64,000 nt of DNA from Planobispora longispora. GTDB lineage: Bacteria > Actinomycetota > Actinomycetes > Streptosporangiales > Streptosporangiaceae. Shown here in pieces: positions 23,601 through 32,358 of this stretch. Where the stretch lies: positions 47,356-111,355 of the forward strand of contig NZ_BOOH01000063.1 of NCBI RefSeq assembly GCF_016863135.1, read 5' to 3'. The translations under genes and the position numbers were made by a program. The notes beneath the pieces are model-generated. The model made no database searches. It was not told the DNA's origin and saw only the letters and a program-made list of their open reading frames with translations. Each line of letters opens with the position of its first letter. The first letter of the stretch is position 1.

Positions 23601-24956
23601 CTAACGGCCTTCCCGTCCGAGCGCGTCGTAGACGGCCTCGGCCAGGTGGTAGGCGCGCATGCTGCCGGATACGGCGTTGGCCATCTTGTTCATCGTGTAT
23701 CCCATGGCCAGCCCGTTCTCCACGTCGCCCAGGCCGAGGAAGCCTCCCATGCCGGTGTGCCCGAAGGCGGTCTCGGCGCCCCGGGCGGGTGTGAGGAAGG
23801 TCAGAGCCGGGCGCATGTACCCCAGGCCGAAGGAGCTGTCGACGAACAGCACCCGGTCCGGTCCGTTGACGCGGCGCCGCATGGCGTCGCGGAGCGTCTC
23901 GGGACGCAGGATCCGCCCGGCGACCAGTTCCCGGTAGAAACCGGCCAGGCCCCGGGCCGTGGTGACGATGCCCATCGCGGGCCAGCCCGCCCGCAGGACG
24001 ACCGGGTGGTTGGCGCCTCCGGACAGCTTGTGGACCGCCGGGTTGCCCAGGGCCCTGTTCATCAGGCTGTCCTTGTCCAGGGACGCCCTGGCCATCTCGT
24101 AGAGCGGGTCGCCGGCTCCCCGGCCGGGAAGCTCGGCCACGACGGGGGAGGCGGGCGCCCCGGCGTCGGTCTCCGCCGGGGCGGGCGGCTCCCCGACCCC
24201 GGAAGCCCCGGAAGCCCCGGAAGCCCCGGAAGTCCCGGATGTCCCGGCGGTACCGGATGCCCCCGCGCCCCCCGGCCGTGCGCGGTCCCCGGCGGACAGG
24301 CGGGCCGCCCGCGCCACCACGTCGTCCGGCGCCCCGAGCCACAGCTCCAGGCCCAGCGGCCCGGCGATCTCGGTGGCCACGATCTCGCCGACGCTCTTGC
24401 CCGACACCCGGCGGATCACCTCGCCGAGGAGGAACCCGTAGGTCAGGGCGTGGTAGCCGTGCGCGGTGCCCGGCTCCCAGATCGGCTCCTGGCGGGCCAG
24501 GCGGTCGGCGATGGCCGCGTGGTCCTCGAACTCCTCCACCGGGACCGGTTCCTCGACCGTCGGCAGCCCGGCCTGGTGGGTGAACAGGTGTTCGACGGTG
24601 ATCCGCTCCTTGCCCCGCTGCCCGAACTCCGGCCAGACGTCGGCGACCGGCGCGGTCACGTCGAGCAGCCCGCGCTCGGCCAGCAGCAGCGCGGCCGTCG
24701 CGGTCACCGCCTTGGTGCAGGAGTAGGCCAGCGCGGGCGTGTGGTGCTCCCAGGCGCGCCCGGTACGCCGGTCGGCGACGCCGCCCCACAGGTCCACGAC
24801 CGCCTCGCCGTCCAGGTGGACCGCGAACGCCGCGCCCAGTTCCGCCCCGTCGGCGAAGTGCCTGTCGAACACCTCGCGGACGCGGGAGAAGCGGGGGTCG
24901 CACCGCCCGCTCGTCTTCGTGCCGGGGTGCTCCCGGACCTCGTCATCCGCCGTCAT
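23601..24956 (-). CDS. Serine hydrolase of the beta-lactamase/EstB type
   Basis: This 451-aa cytoplasmic protein has the class C beta-lactamase-like SxxK motif (SCTK) and a Tyr in YHALTYGFLLGEV, matching EstB/LACTB-like esterases. No signal peptide is seen. A Gly/Ser/Ala-Thr insertion (about residues 235-260, TAGTSGTSGASGASGASG) is encoded by 9-bp tandem repeats. Likely an esterase or lactonase. The start ATG follows AAAGGCGGG. The gene is divergent from the cyclase-family gene across a regulon palindrome, so it may act on a ring-opened ester or lactone in the same pathway. Confidence 0.84.
   Translation of the reverse strand: MTADDEVREHPGTKTSGRCDPRFSRVREVFDRHFADGAELGAAFAVHLDGEAVVDLWGGVADRRTGRAWEHHTPALAYSCTKAVTATAALLLAERGLLDVTAPVADVWPEFGQRGKERITVEHLFTHQAGLPTVEEPVPVEEFEDHAAIADRLARQEPIWEPGTAHGYHALTYGFLLGEVIRRVSGKSVGEIVATEIAGPLGLELWLGAPDDVVARAARLSAGDRARPGGAGASGTAGTSGTSGASGASGASGVGEPPAPAETDAGAPASPVVAELPGRGAGDPLYEMARASLDKDSLMNRALGNPAVHKLSGGANHPVVLRAGWPAMGIVTTARGLAGFYRELVAGRILRPETLRDAMRRRVNGPDRVLFVDSSFGLGYMRPALTFLTPARGAETAFGHTGMGGFLGLGDVENGLAMGYTMNKMANAVSGSMRAYHLAEAVYDALGREGR
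24199..24248. repeat. 9-bp in-frame tandem repeats within the serine hydrolase gene
   Basis: Units of the form CCCCGGAAG and variants run in succession and encode Gly-Ala/Thr-Ser triplets. The period of nine keeps the frame open, consistent with an expandable surface loop. Confidence 0.7.
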
Positions 24957-24980
24957 GGCCCGCCTTTACGTTCTCAAGAA

Positions 24981-24998
24981 AGTGAGCAATCGCTTGGT
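24981..24998. promoter_or_regulatory. Regulon palindrome, copy 4 (half-site strong)
   Basis: AGTGAGCA-AT-CGCTTGGT has a perfect right half and a weak left half. It lies between, or at the start of, the divergent serine hydrolase and cyclase genes. Confidence 0.4.
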
Positions 24999-25917
24999 TT
25001 ACGAGCCTAACAACTGGGGCCGCTTCGGCCCAGACGATCAGCGCGGGACCCTCAACCTGCTGACGCCCGCCGCGGTCCTGGCCGCCCTCGCCTCGGCCGT
25101 CACCGGGCAGGTGCTCAGCCTGGCGATGCCGATCAGGGGGGCCACCTCCTCCGCCGCCCCGGCGACGATCCCCCACCTGCGGGGCCGCCCGCTCCCGCAG
25201 CATTTCATGTCGGTCGACGGCGGCGACTACGCGGCGGGCACCCGCCCGATCGGGGCCGGGCTCCGGATGGCCGACGACGCCGTCGTCATCACCCCGCACG
25301 GCACGACCACACACATGGACGCGCTGTGCCACATGTGGGCGGGGGAGGAGCTCTACAACGGCCACCCCGCCGCCCGGGTCAGATCGTACGGCGCGACCCG
25401 CTGCGGCATCGAGCACGCCGGGGGCGTCGTGGCCCGGGGGATCCTCTTCGACGTCCCCAGGCACCTGGGCCTCGACCACCTCCCGGCGGACTTCCGCGTC
25501 CCCGGCGAGCTCCTGGCCGAGATCTGCGACGACGTACGGCCCGGCGACGCGGTCGTGATCCGCACCGGCTGGCCGCTGACCTGGGACAGGTCCCCGCAGG
25601 AGTACTGGTCGGGCCAGCCCGGCCTGTCCGCCGGCGCGGGCCGCTGGCTCGCCGCCCGCGACGTCTCCGTGGTCGCCTCCGACAACGCGGCCATCGGCGG
25701 CCTCAACGCCCGCCAGCTGGCCGACGAGGGACTGGAGGACGACCTTCACCTGATCCTGCTCTGGCGGCACGGCGTCCACCTGGCGGAGATGCTCTGGCTG
25801 GAGGAGCTGGGCGAGGCCTGCGCGGGCCGTACGGGGAGGGACTTCGTCTTCGTGGCCGCCCCCCTCAGGATCGAGGGGGGCACCGGCAGCCCCATCAACC
25901 CCCTGGCGATCCTCTGA
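24982..25917 (+). CDS. Cyclase-family metal-dependent hydrolase
   Basis: This protein has the cyclase-family (PF04199; kynurenine formamidase-like) signature: NWGRFGPDDQRGTLNLLTP, then HGTTTHMDALCHMW with the metal-binding His and Asp, DAVVIRTGW, and a C-terminal GGTGSPINPLAIL. Metal-dependent hydrolysis of an amide or ester is likely. The start is uncertain. An ATG at 24955 would overlap the divergent gene's start and place the operator inside the gene; a TTG at 24994 is preceded by AAAGTGAG. I give the GTG at 24982 as a compromise. Confidence 0.8.
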   Translation: MSNRLVYEPNNWGRFGPDDQRGTLNLLTPAAVLAALASAVTGQVLSLAMPIRGATSSAAPATIPHLRGRPLPQHFMSVDGGDYAAGTRPIGAGLRMADDAVVITPHGTTTHMDALCHMWAGEELYNGHPAARVRSYGATRCGIEHAGGVVARGILFDVPRHLGLDHLPADFRVPGELLAEICDDVRPGDAVVIRTGWPLTWDRSPQEYWSGQPGLSAGAGRWLAARDVSVVASDNAAIGGLNARQLADEGLEDDLHLILLWRHGVHLAEMLWLEELGEACAGRTGRDFVFVAAPLRIEGGTGSPINPLAIL

Positions 25918-26107
25918 GGCGGGGTCCGGACCGGCTGATGGTCGCCTTCCGTGACGCTCCATGCGTTTTGGGTCAGATGGGAACGGGCGCGGTCGATGAG
26001 ACGACGCAGGCAGAACCTGCCCCGCGGTCACCGGAAACGTGCCACCGGATGGCGTGCGGAGTCACCGTTTCCCCGGCACCCATGTCCCCGAGGAGGGGGG
26101 CCCGACC

Positions 26108-27640
26108 ATGTCAGAAGACCGTTCTGCTCGGTGGATTCTCTGGGAGCGTCCGGAGGGTCCGCCTGGCTCGGTTCCGGCCCGCTCGGAGCCCACGCTGTGG
26201 GGGAAGGCGCGGCAGGCCCTCGGCGCGGGCGGGGGGTCGGCGAACTCCGCGCCGGGTCACGGGCCCGGCTCCGCCTCCTCGCCCGTCTCCGGCGCCCTGG
26301 TCGTGCCGCCGCGGGACTCCGCGCCGGGGCGGGACGCGATCCCTTCGGCACGGATACCGCACGAGCACGCGCTGGGGATCACCCAGCACACCGACCTGAT
26401 CAACTGGATCATCGACAACCGGATGGTGGAGGTCGAGTTCCAGCCGGTGCTGGACGTGGTCCACAACCAGGTGGTGGGCTTCGAGGCGCTCAGCCGCGGC
26501 CCGCAGAACTCGCCGCTGCGCGCTCCGGACCGGCTGTTCTCCGCGGCGCGGGCGGTGGGCCGCGCCGGTGAGCTGGACTGGATCTGCCGCGCCGAGGCGT
26601 TCCGGCAGATGCTGGCCCGCCGGTTCCCGGGGGCGGTGTCGCTGTTCGTCAACGTCGCCTCCGACTCGCTCATCGTGGAGTGCCCGGAGGACCTGCTCCC
26701 GACGGTGTGGGAGGCGACCCGCGAACTCCGGGTGCTCGTCGAGCTCTCCGGCGACGCGATGGGCCGCTACCCCCGGCAGGTGCTGGAGACGGTACGGCGC
26801 GCCCGCGCCGCGCGGTGGGGCGTGTCGATCGGCGACATCGAGTTCAGCGAGGCGGGCATGGCGATGCTGCCGGTGCTGGAGCCCGACGTGGTCAAGCTCG
26901 ACCACCACCTGCTCACCTACGGGCGGGCGTACGCCGGCCAGGCGGTGGCGGCGGCGCTGGGCGAGGTGCAGCACACCGGGGCGACGCTGCTGGTGGAGAA
27001 CGTCGAGGACCAGTCGGGCTTCATGATGGGCCGCAGCCTGGGCGGCAACTACCAGCGCGGATACTTCCACGGCCGTCCCGGCGCGCTGCCCGACAGCCTG
27101 TCCATGCCCAAGGCGCCCATCCGCCTGCGCGAGGTCTCCGGCGACGACGACGTGTCCTTCTGGGACCTGGCCGTCCAGTCCGGCGCGCACGTTTCCAGCG
27201 GGCTGGCCTGGGACGAGGTCAACACCATCACGTTGACCATGGCCGGTCCCCTCGCCCAGTCCCCGGTGCCCCCGGTCGTCGGGTTCCTGATGCCCGAGAA
27301 CCACAGCTGGAACACCGAGCTGGCGGTCGTCTACCGCATCCTGCTGGCCCGTTGCCCGCTGACGCTGGTGCTGGGCTCCGACGTGGCGCAGCACAGCAAC
27401 TGGCGGGTCCGGGGGGCGAACCTGCCCGACGACCATCCGCTGCTGACCCACGGCTTCCTGATCGCCCTGTCGTCCACCTCCGCGCTGGTGGTGATGGCCC
27501 GCCGCCAGGACGCCGACAGGGACATGTGGGAGGTGGCCATCAGCGAGAGCCGCGAGCTGGCCCGTCAGCTGCTGCGCCACACCACGGACCTCATCGACAA
27601 CCTGGAGGGGGGCGTGCGTCACGGCGCCGAGGCGGCGTGA
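26108..27640 (+). CDS. Degenerate EAL-domain protein with C-terminal DICT-like sensor
   Basis: This 510-aa protein begins with a Pro/Gly-rich stretch of about 90 residues. An EAL-type fold follows (VEFQPVLDVVHNQVVGFEALSRG, LDWICRAEAFRQM, VKLDHHLLTYG, LLVENVED). The EAL triad and KLD lysine remain, but the DDFG-type acidic loop reads IGDIEF, so phosphodiesterase activity is doubtful. The last 180 residues (PENHSWNTELAVVYRILLARCPLTLVLGSDV) resemble the DICT sensory domain. It may bind c-di-GMP or a light/redox ligand rather than hydrolyse c-di-GMP. The ATG follows GAGGAGGGGGG. Confidence 0.75.
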   Translation: MSEDRSARWILWERPEGPPGSVPARSEPTLWGKARQALGAGGGSANSAPGHGPGSASSPVSGALVVPPRDSAPGRDAIPSARIPHEHALGITQHTDLINWIIDNRMVEVEFQPVLDVVHNQVVGFEALSRGPQNSPLRAPDRLFSAARAVGRAGELDWICRAEAFRQMLARRFPGAVSLFVNVASDSLIVECPEDLLPTVWEATRELRVLVELSGDAMGRYPRQVLETVRRARAARWGVSIGDIEFSEAGMAMLPVLEPDVVKLDHHLLTYGRAYAGQAVAAALGEVQHTGATLLVENVEDQSGFMMGRSLGGNYQRGYFHGRPGALPDSLSMPKAPIRLREVSGDDDVSFWDLAVQSGAHVSSGLAWDEVNTITLTMAGPLAQSPVPPVVGFLMPENHSWNTELAVVYRILLARCPLTLVLGSDVAQHSNWRVRGANLPDDHPLLTHGFLIALSSTSALVVMARRQDADRDMWEVAISESRELARQLLRHTTDLIDNLEGGVRHGAEAA

Positions 27641-27660
27641 CCCGCGCCCCGCTCCGGGGC

Positions 27661-27678
27661 CGGCCGTCCTGACGGCCG
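27661..27678. terminator. Convergent-gene hairpin
   Basis: Perfect 8-bp arms (CGGCCGTC and GACGGCCG) flank a 2-nt loop within the 131-bp gap between converging genes. Additional GC complementarity extends it. It is a likely bidirectional terminator. Confidence 0.55.
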
Positions 27679-27771
27679 CCCCCGGGAGGTGTCCTGAGTG
27701 CCGGTCCGGGGAGCAGCCGCCCGGTGGACCGGCCCGGGCCCGGCTGCCCCGGCGGCCGGGATCCGGCGCGG

Positions 27772-29259
27772 TCAGGAACCGGGGTAGTTGCCGCCGCCGT
27801 GGGCGGCGTCGATGGCGTCGTAGTCCGGGGTGAACCCCCTCTTCGGGATGGACTCGGCGAAGACGACGTCCCGGGGCTTCTTGTAGGAGGCGAGCGCCCC
27901 CTTCACGTGCTCGACGATCTCCTCCGCCGAGGCGGCCCGCCCCTCCTTGAGCACCACGACCGCCTTCACCGCCTGGTGCCACCTCTCGTCGGGGACGCCG
28001 ATCACGGCGGCGTCGGCGACGGCGGGGTGGGTCTTCAGCGCCCGCTCGACCTCGGCCGGGTAGACGTTCTCGTTCCCCGATTTGATCATGCGGAGCCGGG
28101 GCCCGATGAAGGTGATCGTGCCGTCGGGCTCGCGGCGGCCGAGGTCCCCGGTGTGGTGCCAGCCGCCCCGGGTCTTGGCCGCGTTCAGCTCCGGGCGGTT
28201 GAAGTATCCCGAGAAGAGCGACTTGCCGCGCGCGCAGATCTCGCCCGCCTCGCCCGGCGGCACCTCGGCTCCGGAGTCGTCCAGGAGCCGGACCTGGACC
28301 AGCGGCGAGGGCCGCCCGGCGAACCCGGCGGCGCCCGGGGCGAGGCCGAGGAAGGTCAGCATGCCGCCCACCTCGGTCTGGCCGTACCCGCCCATCTTGG
28401 AGCGGCACCACGGGGAGTCGTCCACGGTGATCATCGCGTCCCACTCGTCGGAGTGGGAGACGAAGCGCAGCGAGGACAGGTCGTACTTGCCGCCCGCGTT
28501 CGCGGCCACCACGGCGTCGATCATCTGCCCGAACAGGAAGGCCTGGGTGACCTTCTCCGCGTCGACGAGGCGGCAGACCTCCTCGGCGTCGAACGCGGGG
28601 GTGAACACGTTGGTCCCGCCGATCTGGAGCGTGGCCAGGCAGAACATCATCGTTCCGACGTGGAAGAGCGGGCCGTTGTTCAGGAAGGTGAACCCCGGTT
28701 CCATCTGCCGGACGACCAGCAGCGAGGCGCTGTGCGCGACCAGCGCGGCGCTGCTGAGCAGGGCGGCGTTCGGGCGCCCGTCGAAGGCGGCGGTGTAGAG
28801 CGCGAGGACGGGAGCCGTGTCGTCGGCGAACTCCGCGACGGCCTCGGCGGATCCGCCCGCGAGGAACGCCTCGTAGTCGGCGCCCGCGAGGATCCAGCCG
28901 TCCCCGCTGAGCGGGGCGGCGGCCTCGGACCGCTCCCAGACCACGACCTTCGGCGTCAGGTCCTCCAGGACGAACGACAGCTCGTCGGCCGACTGCCGCC
29001 AGTTGGCCGGGCAGAAGATCGCGCCCAGCCGGGACGAGGCGAGCAGCAGCTCCAGCACCGCGTGCGCGTTCTGACCGAGCCAGAGCACCCGCTCCCCGGC
29101 CGTGACCCCCCGCGCGGCCAGCGCGTTCGCCAGGCGGGTGACCCGTTCGTCGAGTTCGGGATAGGTGAGCCGCACCTCGCCGTCCGCCACGGCCGTCACC
29201 TGCGGGCGGCTGCGGGCGTGCTCGGCGAGGACGTCGGACAGGGTCAGCTGGTGGATCAT
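27772..29259 (-). CDS. Acyl-CoA ligase-like ANL protein with atypical P-loop
   Basis: This 495-aa protein aligns over the length of AMP-forming CoA ligases: LTYPELDERVTRLANALAARG, YGQTEVGGML, TGDLGRREPDGTITFIGPRLRMIKSGNENVYPAEVE, and a C-terminal Lys in IPKRGFTPDYD. The nucleotide-binding loop, normally YTSGTTGxPKG, reads YTAAFDGRPNAAL with no Lys. I recall related actinobacterial FadD-like proteins with similar loops, so this may be a functional subclass. It lies 22 bp downstream of the LLM gene and is probably cotranscribed with it. Confidence 0.83.
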   Translation of the reverse strand: MIHQLTLSDVLAEHARSRPQVTAVADGEVRLTYPELDERVTRLANALAARGVTAGERVLWLGQNAHAVLELLLASSRLGAIFCPANWRQSADELSFVLEDLTPKVVVWERSEAAAPLSGDGWILAGADYEAFLAGGSAEAVAEFADDTAPVLALYTAAFDGRPNAALLSSAALVAHSASLLVVRQMEPGFTFLNNGPLFHVGTMMFCLATLQIGGTNVFTPAFDAEEVCRLVDAEKVTQAFLFGQMIDAVVAANAGGKYDLSSLRFVSHSDEWDAMITVDDSPWCRSKMGGYGQTEVGGMLTFLGLAPGAAGFAGRPSPLVQVRLLDDSGAEVPPGEAGEICARGKSLFSGYFNRPELNAAKTRGGWHHTGDLGRREPDGTITFIGPRLRMIKSGNENVYPAEVERALKTHPAVADAAVIGVPDERWHQAVKAVVVLKEGRAASAEEIVEHVKGALASYKKPRDVVFAESIPKRGFTPDYDAIDAAHGGGNYPGS

Positions 29260-29280
29260 CGCGCCTCCTGGGACGGGGGG

Positions 29281-30339
29281 TTACTGGAACGCGGGCATGA
29301 CCTCTGCGGCGAAGAACCGCATGACCTTCTTCATCTCGTCCAGCGGCATCGGCCGGGTGCTGCCGAAGTCGCAGAGCAGGTTGGCGAAACCGGCCTCCTC
29401 CAGGAGCTTGATCTGGCCGATCACCCGCTCCGGGTCGCCGATGACCTCCAGCTGCTCCCAGCGGAAGTCGTTGGAGACCGAGCCGCCCTTGAGATAGCGG
29501 TCCTGGTAGTACTCGAAGCCCTGGGCGGCCTTGCCGGTCTTCGGGTCGATCGGCGCGCTCTTCTCGTTGAAGATCCGGGCCCGGTCGAACATCGCCTCGA
29601 AGCGGGCCTGGTCCTCGCGGGCCCGCTCGACGGTGGGCGCGACGTAGACGCTGCGGGCGACGACCAGCTCCGCCGCGGCCACGTCGTGCCCGGCCCGCCC
29701 CGCGGTCTCGCGCCAGGTCTCGGCCGCCTGGACCACTTTGCGGAACGGCGCCGCGGGGTCGGCGAGGACGGGCAGGCCGCGCTCGGCGTACATGGTCACG
29801 GTCTCGGGGGAGACCGCCGCCACGTGGACCGGCGGGTACGGGCTCTGCGCGGGCCGGGGGACCAGCTCGACCTCGGTGCCGGTCCGGTAGAACTTGCCGT
29901 CGTAGCGGAAGACCGGGTTGGTCCACAGGCCGAGGATCACCTCCAGCGCCTCGTTGAACCGGTCACGCGCCTCGGCCAGGTCGATGCCGAAGCCCTCGAA
30001 CTCGAAGCTCTGGTAGCCGCGCCCGATGCCCAGCTCCAGCCGTCCGCCGGAGAGCAGGTCCACCATGGCCGCCTCCTCGGCGACGTGGACCGGGTTGTGC
30101 AGCGGCAGGACCACGATCCCGGTGCCGAGGCGGAGCCGTTCGGTCCGGGCGGCCAGGTGGGACAGCATGGTGAACAGGTTGGGCACGACCCCGTAGTCGC
30201 GGAAGTGGTGCTCGGCCAGTCGCACCCCGGTGAACCCCAGCTCCTCGGCGAGTTCCGCCAGCTCCAGGTGGTAGTCGTAGACGTCCTTGAAGCTCTGGCC
30301 GTCGAACCGGTGGAAGAGGTGGAAGGTCGAGAACTTCAT
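29281..30339 (-). CDS. LLM-class flavin/F420-dependent oxidoreductase
   Basis: This 352-aa protein begins MKFSTFHLFHRFDGQSFKDVYDYHLELAELAEELGF. It contains GVRLAEHHFRDYG, RLRLGTGIVVLPLHNPVHVAEEAAMVDLLSGGRLELGIGRGYQ and EVILGLWTNPVF, typical of luciferase-like monooxygenases of the alkanal type. It could oxygenate a ketone or hydrocarbon in the pathway activated by the CoA ligase downstream. The promoter region contains the best copy of the regulon palindrome. Confidence 0.88.
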   Translation of the reverse strand: MKFSTFHLFHRFDGQSFKDVYDYHLELAELAEELGFTGVRLAEHHFRDYGVVPNLFTMLSHLAARTERLRLGTGIVVLPLHNPVHVAEEAAMVDLLSGGRLELGIGRGYQSFEFEGFGIDLAEARDRFNEALEVILGLWTNPVFRYDGKFYRTGTEVELVPRPAQSPYPPVHVAAVSPETVTMYAERGLPVLADPAAPFRKVVQAAETWRETAGRAGHDVAAAELVVARSVYVAPTVERAREDQARFEAMFDRARIFNEKSAPIDPKTGKAAQGFEYYQDRYLKGGSVSNDFRWEQLEVIGDPERVIGQIKLLEEAGFANLLCDFGSTRPMPLDEMKKVMRFFAAEVMPAFQ

Positions 30340-30405
30340 CGGCGTCCCCTGGCGGTCGTCTCGGTGTGTCCCGTGCCGCGCTCCGGGTACGGCGAACCGT
30401 ACGAA

Positions 30406-30423
30406 ACCAAGCGCTCGCTTGGG
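30406..30423. promoter_or_regulatory. Regulon palindrome, copy 5 (best match)
   Basis: ACCAAGCG-CT-CGCTTGGG matches the inverted repeat at 15 of 16 arm positions. It lies 67 bp upstream of the LLM start and about 105 bp upstream of the divergent alpha/beta-hydrolase gene. Confidence 0.65.
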
Positions 30424-30528
30424 AGCGTATCAGTGGTTGGCGCGGACGGTCCAGGTGACGGGGGCGCGCCGGCGGGCCCGGGAGTGGCCGCGTCATCGGG
30501 AGAGGCGCGAACGGGTACCGTTTCGCGG

Positions 30529-31929
30529 GTGACCGTCCAGCTGCCCGGTGTCGAGCTCACCGACCACGTCTTCGCCGTTCCCCTCGACCACGCCGATCCC
30601 GGCGGGCCGACGATCGAGGTCTTCGCCCGGGAAGCGGTCGATCCGGGCCGGCGGGACCACGATCTGCCCTGGCTGCTCTTCCTGCAGGGCGGTCCGGGCG
30701 GCAAGGCCCCGCGGCCGAGGGGGGCCGACGGCTGGCTGGGACACGCGCTGAAGACCCACCGGGTGCTCCTGCTCGACCAGCGGGGGACCGGCCGGAGCAC
30801 TCCGGTCACGGCCGCCACCCTGGCCGGGGCCGCCGTCCGGGCCGGATCCGTCTCCACCGCCGGATCTGCTCCCACCGCCGGGCCCGCTCCCGCTCCCGCT
30901 CCCGCTCCCGCTCCCGCTCCCGCTCCCGCTGCCGGGTCCGCCGGTTCGTCCGGGCCCGCCGCCGCGACCGATGAGGAGATCGCCGCCTATCTCAGGCACT
31001 TCCGGGCCGACGCGATCGTCGCCGACGCCGAGCTGATCCGGCGGCGGCTCTGCGGGGACGACCGGCCGTGGGAGATCCTCGGCCAGAGCTACGGCGGGTT
31101 CATCACGCTCACCTACCTGTCGCGGGCACCCGAAGGGCTGAGGGCCTGCTACGTCACCGGCGGCCTGCCCGGTCTGACGGCCACCGCCGGCGACGTCTAC
31201 TCCCGCACCTACCCCAGGGTCCGCGAGAAGGCGGCCCGCTTCTTCGCCCGCTACCCCGGCGACAGCGCCCGGCTGGACGCGATCGCCGACCACCTGAGCC
31301 GGGAGAAGGTCCTCCTGCCCGACGGGGACCGGCTGACCGTGCGCCGCCTGCAGACGCTGGGCATGTCCCTGGGCACCGGCGACGGAGCCGAATACCTGCA
31401 CTGGCTGCTCGACGAGGCGTGGACCGGGGACGAGCTGTCGGCCGCCTTCCGCTACGAGGTCATGACGGCCACCGGTTTCGTGGGCAACCCGCTCTACGCG
31501 GTCCTGCACGAGCCGATCTACGCCCAGGGCGCGGCCCCCGCGTGGGCGGCGCACCGCCTGCTGCCGGAGGAGTTCGCCGAGGACGCCCGCCCGCTGCTGC
31601 CCACCGGGGAAATGATCTACCCCTGGATGTTCGACGAGATCGCGGCTCTGCGCCCCTTCAGGGGGGCCGCCGAGATCCTCGCCGCCGACGGCGGCTGGCC
31701 CGCCCTCTACGACCCGGTACGGCTGGCCGCCAACCGGGTCCCGGTGGCCGCCGCCGTCTACTACGACGACATGTACGTCGACGAGCGCCTGTCCATGGAG
31801 ACCGCCCGCGCGGTCGGCAACGTGCGGGCCTGGGTGACCAACGAGTGGGAGCACGACGGCGTGCGCGTCTCCGGCGGCAAGGTCCTCGCCCGGCTGATGG
31901 ACACGGTCAAGGGCCTGCACGGCTCCTGA
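30529..31929 (+). CDS. Alpha/beta-hydrolase of the proline iminopeptidase (S33) type
   Basis: This 466-aa cytoplasmic enzyme has the oxyanion motif LQGGPGG, LLLDQRGTGRST, the nucleophile elbow GQSYGGF, an Asp region AAVYYDDMYVD and the final His in TNEWEHDGVR. The length fits actinobacterial prolyl aminopeptidases. An Ala-Pro stretch of 16 residues near residue 120 comes from eight copies of CCCGCT. The GTG at 30529 starts right before conserved sequence (VTVQLPGVELTDHVFAVPLDH). It is divergent from the LLM gene; co-regulation by the palindrome is possible. Confidence 0.87.
   Translation: MTVQLPGVELTDHVFAVPLDHADPGGPTIEVFAREAVDPGRRDHDLPWLLFLQGGPGGKAPRPRGADGWLGHALKTHRVLLLDQRGTGRSTPVTAATLAGAAVRAGSVSTAGSAPTAGPAPAPAPAPAPAPAPAAGSAGSSGPAAATDEEIAAYLRHFRADAIVADAELIRRRLCGDDRPWEILGQSYGGFITLTYLSRAPEGLRACYVTGGLPGLTATAGDVYSRTYPRVREKAARFFARYPGDSARLDAIADHLSREKVLLPDGDRLTVRRLQTLGMSLGTGDGAEYLHWLLDEAWTGDELSAAFRYEVMTATGFVGNPLYAVLHEPIYAQGAAPAWAAHRLLPEEFAEDARPLLPTGEMIYPWMFDEIAALRPFRGAAEILAADGGWPALYDPVRLAANRVPVAAAVYYDDMYVDERLSMETARAVGNVRAWVTNEWEHDGVRVSGGKVLARLMDTVKGLHGS
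30883..30930. repeat. Hexanucleotide repeat (CCCGCT)x8 in a coding region
   Basis: Eight exact CCCGCT units encode alternating Pro-Ala within the hydrolase. The period of six preserves the reading frame. Copy number may vary among strains. Confidence 0.85.
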
Positions 31930-31959
31930 GCCGTGGTCCGGATCGTGAGGTCCGGATGG

Positions 31960-32208
31960 TCAGACGACCAGCGGCACAGGGTGGATCTCGTCGGCCGGGT
32001 GGCCGGCCCGCTCGTGGATGCGCTGTACGGCCTCGGCGCTGGGCGCGTCCGACAGGCAGTAGACGAGGCCCGACTCCGGGTCCGCCCACGCCTGCTCGAA
32101 AGTGACGCTCTCCTCGCCCTGGATCGCCAGGTCGGCGTCGTGCGCCTCGCGGAGCTGCTCCGCGGTGATCCCCTTCATGCCGTGGTGGACGTCCATGAAC
32201 TTCGCCAT
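31960..32208 (-). CDS. Small DUF4242/SCO4226-type protein
   Basis: This 82-aa protein (MAKFMDVHHGMKGITAEQL, then YCLSDAPSAEAVQRIHERAGHPADEIHPV) matches the small ferredoxin-like fold family described as SCO4226-type nickel-binding proteins. His-rich motifs (DVHHG, IHERAGH) are present. The biological role is unknown. It is monocistronic, with GGAGGCAGCC before the start, and convergent with the hydrolase gene. Confidence 0.8.
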   Translation of the reverse strand: MAKFMDVHHGMKGITAEQLREAHDADLAIQGEESVTFEQAWADPESGLVYCLSDAPSAEAVQRIHERAGHPADEIHPVPLVV

Positions 32209-32358
32209 GGCTGCCTCCTGGAAGAACTGGACCGGCGGCGTGCCGGACGTTCTTCTCAGGCTAATTTCACCGTGGATCCCGAAAAACCCTGAAAACCAAA
32301 AGCGAAGCCCTCGATCTCCATGGGCTTCCGGGAACCTCCGCCGGGCCCGCGGACGGGA

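Noticed and set aside
24199..24248. Short tandem repeats as a CRISPR-like array
   Set aside because: The unit is 9 bp with no spacers and lies in frame within a coding gene; it is a coding microsatellite.
27724..31929. A 1401-aa plus-strand frame upstream of the hydrolase
   Set aside because: Only the part from the GTG at 30529 is conserved; the earlier part is antisense to the CoA ligase and LLM genes.
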